DNA of 37,396 nt from NCBI GenBank assembly GCA_964580455.1, contig CAZOKO010000013.1:1-37396 (forward strand). The letters are read 5' to 3'. Positions 33,427 through 37,396 of the stretch are shown piece after piece (the first letter of the stretch is position 1; every line of letters starts with the position of its first letter). The position numbers and the translations under genes were made by a program. The notes under the pieces are model-generated. The model was given only the letters and a program-made list of their open reading frames with translations. It was not told the origin of the DNA and searched no databases. The stretch comes from CAZOKO01 sp964580455 (GTDB lineage: Bacteria > Desulfobacterota > WTBG01).

Positions 33427-34341
33427 GTGAATTACATTCCACCATATATCAAACTAAACAAGACGGGTGAACTCAAAAGACGAATTCGCATCTTAAATAA
33501 CATACTAAGGAAATGTGAGCTCTGTCCTCGTCGTTGTCAGGTTAATCGTTTAAAGGGGGAAATTGGATTTTGTAGAGCGGGTGAAAGACTTATGGTGTCA
33601 AGTGTCTTCCCCCACTTTGGGGAAGAAGCACCTCTGGTAGGTAGTCGGGGGTCAGGGACTATTTTCTTAACTCATTGCAATCTGCAATGCATCTTTTGTC
33701 AAAATTATGATATCAGCCACCAGGGACATGGGGAAATCATTTCTTCTGAACAGCTTGCTTATTACATGCATACTTTACAGGAAAGAGGATGTCATAATAT
33801 CAACTTTGTTACTCCAACTCACTATCTACCCCAAATTATATCCTCACTTCCATATGCGATTGATCACGGATTAAACATACCTCTTGTTTATAATTGCGGA
33901 GGCTATGAATCCCTGGAGTCAATCAAGTTATTGGATGGTATCATCGATATCTACATGCCAGACGTCAAATTTGCAGACAGAAAAGCGGCAGAGAAATATG
34001 CCCAGGCTCCTGACTACCCAGAGGTGGTAAAAAAAGCATTAAAAGAAATGCATCAACAGGTGGGTGATTTTCACATCAACAAAGAGGGAATAGCAGAAAG
34101 GGGACTTTTAATCCGACATCTGGTAATGCCTGAAGGTTTAGCAGGCACTCGAAATCTCATGCACTTTATCGCTACAGAGATTTCACCTCACACTTATGTT
34201 AATGTGATGAGTCAATTTCATCCTGAATATAAGGCTTTTGACTATCCCGAGCTTAGCAGAGTTATCACACACCAGGAATACAGTGAAGCTATAGATAGTA
34301 CAAAAAAGGAAGGATTGCATAAAGGGTTTTCTAAGGTTTAA
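33427..34341 (+). CDS. Radical SAM protein, PflX / pyruvate formate-lyase activase-like (COG1313 type)
   Basis: 304 aa. A radical SAM CxxxCxxC (CNLQCIFC: Cys84, Cys88, Cys91) follows an N-terminal four-cysteine block (CELCPRRC and GFCR: Cys30, 33, 37, 49) typical of COG1313. Such proteins are named after the glycyl-radical enzyme activases but their targets are mostly unknown. It has PHFGEEAPLVGSRGSGTIFL, YNCGGYES and PDVKFAD as further conserved stretches. The start appears to be GTG 33427, with no good ribosome site; the next in-frame ATG is inside the cysteine domain. No glycyl-radical enzyme is adjacent. Confidence in the fold is high and in the role low. Confidence 0.88.
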   Translation: MNYIPPYIKLNKTGELKRRIRILNNILRKCELCPRRCQVNRLKGEIGFCRAGERLMVSSVFPHFGEEAPLVGSRGSGTIFLTHCNLQCIFCQNYDISHQGHGEIISSEQLAYYMHTLQERGCHNINFVTPTHYLPQIISSLPYAIDHGLNIPLVYNCGGYESLESIKLLDGIIDIYMPDVKFADRKAAEKYAQAPDYPEVVKKALKEMHQQVGDFHINKEGIAERGLLIRHLVMPEGLAGTRNLMHFIATEISPHTYVNVMSQFHPEYKAFDYPELSRVITHQEYSEAIDSTKKEGLHKGFSKV

Positions 34342-34371
34342 TATAATAAAGCAGTCATTAAACTCGTAGAG

Positions 34372-34400
34372 TTTAGATATCAACTAAAGAATAGTATAAT
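34372..34400 (+). promoter_or_regulatory. Candidate promoter of the structured RNA
   Basis: TATAAT (34395-34400) lies 17 bp after TTTAGA (34372-34377, 4 of 6 matches to TTGACA). Initiation would be near 34407, just before the structured region at 34430. Confidence 0.45.
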
Positions 34401-34429
34401 TACATAAAGTTACTTTACCAATAAAAAAA

Positions 34430-34583
34430 CTGGTTATGGAAGGCATGGAAAAATAAATCGATGCCATAACAAGGAGGGACTTGTTCCATAACCAGCTATT
34501 AAATACTAGCACATAAAAAAGTTTTATGCTAGTGATTAAAAAAATAAAATCAACTTTTATCTGGCTTTAATGTACCAGATAAA
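34430..34583 (+). ncRNA. Candidate structured RNA: three-way junction plus two hairpins
   Basis: The outer stem CTGGTTATGGAA (34430-34441) pairs perfectly with TTCCATAACCAG (34484-34495). It encloses GGCAT/ATGCC (34442-34465) and AACAAG/CTTGTT with loop GAGGGA (34468-34485, sharing two bases with the outer stem). A competing pairing GGTTATGG with the inner CCATAAC (34464-34470) is possible. Next come ACTAGC/GCTAGT (34505-34533, extended by ATAAAA/TTTTAT) and TTTATCTGG/CCAGATAAA (34556-34583). A TATAAT box lies upstream. It is not linked to a reading frame and matches no RNA family I know. Strand is inferred from the promoter. Confidence 0.5.
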
Positions 34584-34959
34584 GTACCTTACACTGAAAG
34601 GAGAGGATTTTTTATATAACCAGGTAATTAGAAAACATTTAATTTATCAATAAGTTACACAGCATATTGATTTTATTAATTAGAAACAACATTGTCTGAC
34701 AAGTAATAATTTATTAGGTACTTTTAAAGATAAAATATATAATTAACAAGAATTTAGCATCTTTTTACCACCACCAAAGGAATTATTTTAGCATATTTAG
34801 GTTTAAGTGAGCATATTTGAGTATATTTCGCAAGAGATATTTATGACTATACTATATTATATTTATACCATACTATCAAAGTTATTTTAACCTCCTATAA
34901 AACAACTGGGGTAGTGAAACACATCTCTACCAATATATTTCGGTGAATTAATAAACAAC
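34584..34959. other. AT-rich spacer without a supported gene
   Basis: Very AT-rich. It holds an isolated aaggagagga word at 34599 and, on the minus strand, a Shine-Dalgarno-like aggagg near 34892, but neither is followed by a usable reading frame. Confidence 0.5.
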
Positions 34960-34987
34960 TTGAATACTTTTTGAAAAGAGTTATAAA
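34960..34987 (+). promoter_or_regulatory. Candidate promoter of the small protein at 35061
   Basis: TTGAAT (34960-34965) and TATAAA (34982-34987) with a 16-bp spacer. It gives a leader of roughly 65 nt to the ATG at 35061. Confidence 0.5.
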
Positions 34988-35060
34988 TAACAGCGGCTTT
35001 TTATTCCACGTTCAACTGAAATAATCTCATATAAAAATCTTAAAAAATGGAGGGTGTTTG

Positions 35061-35270
35061 ATGACAAAGGATAATTGCGTTAATGATCACGATGGATTGA
35101 AAAAAGACCTTGAAAGTTTAAATCTGAAAATTAAAGATGTTCTGGAGGGCGGCTCTCTATCAGCAGAGGGATTAAAATCTTTGATTCAAGAAGCTGAAGA
35201 AGCACAAAAAAGGTTAATACAAAATACAGAAGGGGATAAAGAAAATAAGGAAAATAAGGAAAATACATAA
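35061..35270 (+). CDS. Small acidic helical protein of unknown function
   Basis: 69 aa, not recognised. It is almost entirely helical and charged (LKKDLESLNLKIKDVL; LKSLIQEAEEAQKRLIQ), so probably a short coiled coil. The C-terminus KENKENKENT is coded by a 9-bp in-frame tandem repeat (gaaaataag type), which could vary in length without breaking the frame. ATG 35061 has TGGAGGG six bases upstream, a strong ribosome site; the TTG just before it is not needed. It has its own promoter candidate and is followed by a strong terminator (35313), so it looks like an independent, truly expressed gene. Confidence 0.7.
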   Translation: MTKDNCVNDHDGLKKDLESLNLKIKDVLEGGSLSAEGLKSLIQEAEEAQKRLIQNTEGDKENKENKENT

Positions 35271-35312
35271 AATGTATCTGCTCAAAATCGAGTGGAATTT
35301 TTAAAGACAATA

Positions 35313-35345
35313 AAAAACAGGGGATGATTTTGTCCCCTGTTTTAT
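35313..35345 (+). terminator. Strong rho-independent terminator (probably bidirectional)
   Basis: Stem ACAGGGGA/TCCCCTGT (35317-35324 with 35333-35340), extended by A/T pairs, with an 8-nt loop and followed by TTTATT. A run of A on the other side lets it also end transcription of the minus-strand gene at 35370. Confidence 0.85.
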
Positions 35346-35369
35346 TAACCTCATTGGATAACATATTTC

Positions 35370-35507
35370 CTACTTTCCTATATTCAACAGATCCCTGATC
35401 TTTTTAACCTTATATAACGCCCCACACTTCGGACACTTATCTTTCGCTCCACTCTCATAACAAGATAAACCCACTTGAACCTCATATTGCAGGCATTTGG
35501 CATGCAT
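35370..35507 (-). CDS. Small zinc-ribbon-like protein
   Basis: A short reading frame coding 45 aa from ATG 35507. The sequence has four cysteines: KCLQYEV, LSCYES and CPKCG (Cys5, 16, 25, 28), with the last pair a typical zinc knuckle, then a basic helix LYKVKKIRDLLNIGK. An in-frame TTG at 35537 would add ten plausible residues (FISNGGYTT). The composition looks like a real protein, not random translation of AT-rich DNA, and the frame ends 25 bp before a terminator that works in its direction. Ribosome site is poor. It may be a remnant of a larger zinc-ribbon protein. Confidence 0.45.
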   Translation of the reverse strand: MHAKCLQYEVQVGLSCYESGAKDKCPKCGALYKVKKIRDLLNIGK

Positions 35508-35518
35508 CGTTGTATAAC

Positions 35519-35713
35519 CCCCGTTAGAAATAAACAATAAGCATTATAAACTGCATGTGATCCAAAGCAAGACTGACTGTAAATGGCATATCAATTCTAC
35601 TGGTACTTTACGGAAACGCTTATGAGAATATAATGAATATTTCTACAATGTATATAAGTCCTTTTTAATTGATAGTGAATTATTATCCAAAGCGTTTCCT
35701 ATTTCTAACGGGG
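35519..35713. repeat. Nested long-range inverted repeats
   Basis: CCCCGTTAGAAAT (35519-35531) is the exact inverse of ATTTCTAACGGGG (35701-35713). Inside, GGAAACGCTT (35612-35621) is the exact inverse of AAGCGTTTCC (35690-35699). They frame a gene-free stretch between the zinc-ribbon protein and the first PilZ gene. It may be a small mobile element remnant or a regulatory structure; no transposase is present. Confidence 0.65.
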
Positions 35714-35779
35714 TTTACTCACAGATAATTCTGTGGTATATAAAATACTATAACTATTGAATTATTGAAAGGCAGGTAA

Positions 35780-36127
35780 GTGGAAAACAAAAGAAAATCA
35801 ATCCGAATTTTCTCACAACTGAAGGCCAGATATTTTATAAACGATGGAGAAAAAGATCGGAAGGAGTGCACTATCATCAATGTCAGCCGTCAAGGGATGG
35901 GGTTAACATTTCTCACTCGTGAAAAAATCGACATAGGCTCAACTATCCATTTAGAAACATTTGCTTCCACGGAAATAGAACCTATAAATGTCGAGGGAGT
36001 ACTAAGGTGGCTTGAATTACTCATGGGTAATAACTTTATTGGTGGCATCGAATTAACTGAGTCACTGAATGAAAGTAATCTTTCCGGATTAAGTTCGGTT
36101 TATGCTGGAAAAGATAAAACAGACTAA
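35780..36127 (+). CDS. PilZ-domain protein 1
   Basis: 115 aa single PilZ domain, a c-di-GMP receptor fold. Both ligand motifs are intact: RKSIR (Arg5...Arg9) and NVSRQG (Asn34, Ser36, Gly39). The start is GTG 35780 with AAAGGCAGG upstream. It is first of three PilZ-only genes in a row and is clearly paralogous to the next one (shared GSTIHLE and EIEPI stretches). Targets are unknown; such proteins act on motility, polysaccharide export or transcription. Confidence 0.85.
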   Translation: MENKRKSIRIFSQLKARYFINDGEKDRKECTIINVSRQGMGLTFLTREKIDIGSTIHLETFASTEIEPINVEGVLRWLELLMGNNFIGGIELTESLNESNLSGLSSVYAGKDKTD

Positions 36128-36159
36128 AGAAGGAAAATATCACTTCGGGAAGAGAACAA

Positions 36160-36486
36160 ATGGAAAGCAGAAGAAGATTCAAGAGATTTTCCATAAAACT
36201 GAATGCTAAATATATTTTTGAAGATAGTAAAAAAAGCTGGGAACAATGCACCATTATTGATGCCACTCACAAAGGGATGGGCATAAGATTTAACACACCT
36301 GAAACAAGCAACTCAGGCTCAACCATTCACCTGGAGATACTAGTTTCAAAAGAAATAGAGCCCATCAGTCTCAAGGGAACATTAAAGTGGATTGGAGAAG
36401 GAGAAAATGATTTCGTTGGCGGTGTAGAATTAAAAGAGGGATTAGATGAAATTGCATGGGCAAACTTAATTCACTATATGTCATAA
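36160..36486 (+). CDS. PilZ-domain protein 2
   Basis: 108 aa. The RxxxR motif is present (RRFKR, Arg5...Arg9). The second motif reads DATHKG (Asp34, Thr36, Gly39), with Thr in place of the usual Ser, so c-di-GMP affinity may differ from its neighbour. It shares GSTIHLE and EIEPI with PilZ protein 1, 32 bp upstream, which points to local gene duplication. It is probably cotranscribed with protein 1. Confidence 0.83.
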   Translation: MESRRRFKRFSIKLNAKYIFEDSKKSWEQCTIIDATHKGMGIRFNTPETSNSGSTIHLEILVSKEIEPISLKGTLKWIGEGENDFVGGVELKEGLDEIAWANLIHYMS

Positions 36487-36710
36487 TTCCTTAAAAATAA
36501 TAGGGGATTCCTTGAATCGTATTTTACCAAACCCTGTCCAATATTTCTCCTGGTAACATCAACATCGAAGATTGAGTATTTCTATTCTACCCCCCCTCAT
36601 TTTTGTCATTTTATATTTTGTATACAGTCTTTTCTGTGGTATAGAGAAAGTATGTTTTTTGATGAGATGAAGGGATTAAAAAGAGAAATGGTTGAAAGGG
36701 GAGCAATAGA

Positions 36711-37022
36711 ATGCCAGAAGATAAAAGGGAGAACACAAGGTTAAATCTTGGAATTACGGTTTTTCATGATGAAGGTTATGGAAGGACGAAGGATATTTCA
36801 ATCGATGGAACATTTATCAAAAGGAACAAGCAGTCACAGTTACAACCAGTCGGGTCAGGAATTTCCTTATCCTTCGATTTTCCCAGTAGAGTGCGGTATA
36901 TAAAAGCTCACGGAGTTGTTGTGCACCATGGTAAGAATGATGATGGTCTAGGGATATGGTTTAGGGAAATAAGTGAGAGGCACAAAGAATTTATAAGGCA
37001 ATTTATATCAGATTATCACTAG
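36711..37022 (+). CDS. PilZ-domain protein 3 (divergent)
   Basis: 103 aa PilZ domain with RENTR (Arg6...Arg10) and DISIDG (Asp28, Ser30, Gly33) intact. Outside the motifs it differs from the two upstream PilZ proteins, with DFPSRVRYIKAHGVVVHHGK in place of their GSTIHLE block, so it is an older or independent paralogue. GGGGAG precedes ATG 36711. The 224-bp spacer before it holds a possible promoter (TTGTAT, 16 bp, TATAGA near 36620-36645), so it is probably transcribed alone. Confidence 0.83.
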   Translation: MPEDKRENTRLNLGITVFHDEGYGRTKDISIDGTFIKRNKQSQLQPVGSGISLSFDFPSRVRYIKAHGVVVHHGKNDDGLGIWFREISERHKEFIRQFISDYH

Positions 37023-37161
37023 GAACAAGCTCCGCATCTAACTTAATTCCAACTCTTTAGAGGTTGCTTCGCTGTTGCTCACAATGACAAATTATTATAA
37101 CATTAATCAGGAAACGCACTACTACTTTTACCAAATCAAAAATCTAAAATCAAAAGACCTC

Positions 37162-37347
37162 CTACCCCCTGTCTGTTATCAAGTTTCTCAGTACTTCCAT
37201 ATTCCTTAAATCATCTTTCGGGTCTTTGCGAGGGGTTTCCATGATGCCTGGGAGGTGATTGAGCAGTGGATGGTTCACGATCTTTCTAAAACCCCTGAGC
37301 GATAGATATGTGAAAACCAAAACGCAAGCTACCACCTTTCTACTCAT
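37162..37347 (-). pseudogene. C-terminal remnant of endonuclease IV (Nfo)
   Basis: The frame translates to LRGFRKIVNHPLLNHLPG then IMETPRKDPKDDLRNMEVLR. This resembles the C-terminal end of endonuclease IV, where an F..l.ND...ip.iLETP...D..N...L pattern holds the metal-binding Glu of ETP. The N-terminal 200 or more residues are missing: an in-frame TAA lies just upstream (about 37379), and residues before LRGF do not look like Nfo. It is either a frameshifted or truncated gene whose rest lies beyond the window, or a decayed fragment. It is not an ordinary small ORF. The region 37023-37161 holds only a dispersed word (gttgcttcgctgttgctcac, 37064). Confidence 0.5.
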
Positions 37348-37396
37348 TTCCCTGAGAAATGTAATTGCAATAGTGAATTAAATAGTTTTACCCATT

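Noticed and set aside
34430..34500. Known c-di-GMP (GEMM) riboswitch upstream of PilZ genes
   Set aside because: The conserved GEMM core and tetraloop receptor are absent, and PilZ genes begin more than 1.2 kb away.
34505..34533. Terminator for the PflX-like gene
   Set aside because: The hairpin is good but is followed on the plus strand by A-rich, not T-rich, DNA; treated as part of the structured RNA candidate.

Overview
The window reads as a chromosome segment of a Gram-negative bacterium with AT-rich spacers, probably anaerobic and uncultivated. An LpxA-type acyltransferase, an AsmA-like protein and a putative lipoprotein indicate an outer membrane. A PflX-type radical SAM protein, a GlcD/GlcF pair, a GH57 enzyme and a PolX/PHP polymerase fit an anaerobic lifestyle. 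I cannot name the phylum from sequence alone. No rRNA, CRISPR array, transposase or integrase was seen.

Layout. (1) 1-1950: a lone AAA ATPase gene lies between two perfect 145-bp direct repeats. Each repeat carries the 3' part of a tRNA-Pro(GGG) gene and its terminator; the intact tRNA is at 1868-1946. (2) 2167-6275: a GH57 enzyme followed by an alpha-glucan phosphorylase, a storage-glucan module. (3) 6485-12085, minus strand: trkA, trkH and polX, then a membrane protein. (4) 12391-18054, plus strand: an MBL hydrolase, a cysteine-rich protein, then ffh-rpsP-khpA-trmD-rplS-rnhB-yraN with a strong sigma70-type promoter and a terminator; rimM is missing from its usual place. (5) 18288-25917: a PP-loop thiolase-like tRNA enzyme, a membrane protein that appears to start at ATT, fxsA, an AsmA-like gene, a PTS IIA protein and a ClC channel with CBS and RCK_C domains. 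(6) 26016-29466, minus strand: a thiolase and lipoprotein, then a hypothetical gene with lpxA. (7) 29696-34341: glcD-glcF, an FHA protein and a PflX-like protein. (8) 34342-37396: gene-poor DNA with a structured RNA candidate, two small proteins, three PilZ proteins and a C-terminal remnant of endonuclease IV.

The spacers share a striking feature. Many consist of imperfect tandem 7-bp words, and one of 8-bp words, and these often begin right at a stop codon. A separate 119-bp palindromic element with 12-bp terminal inverted repeats supplies the last codons and stop of trmD. The most unusual items are the tRNA-flanked ATPase unit, the heptamer family, the three-way-junction RNA candidate at 34430-34583, and the ATT-start gene at 19392-19838.
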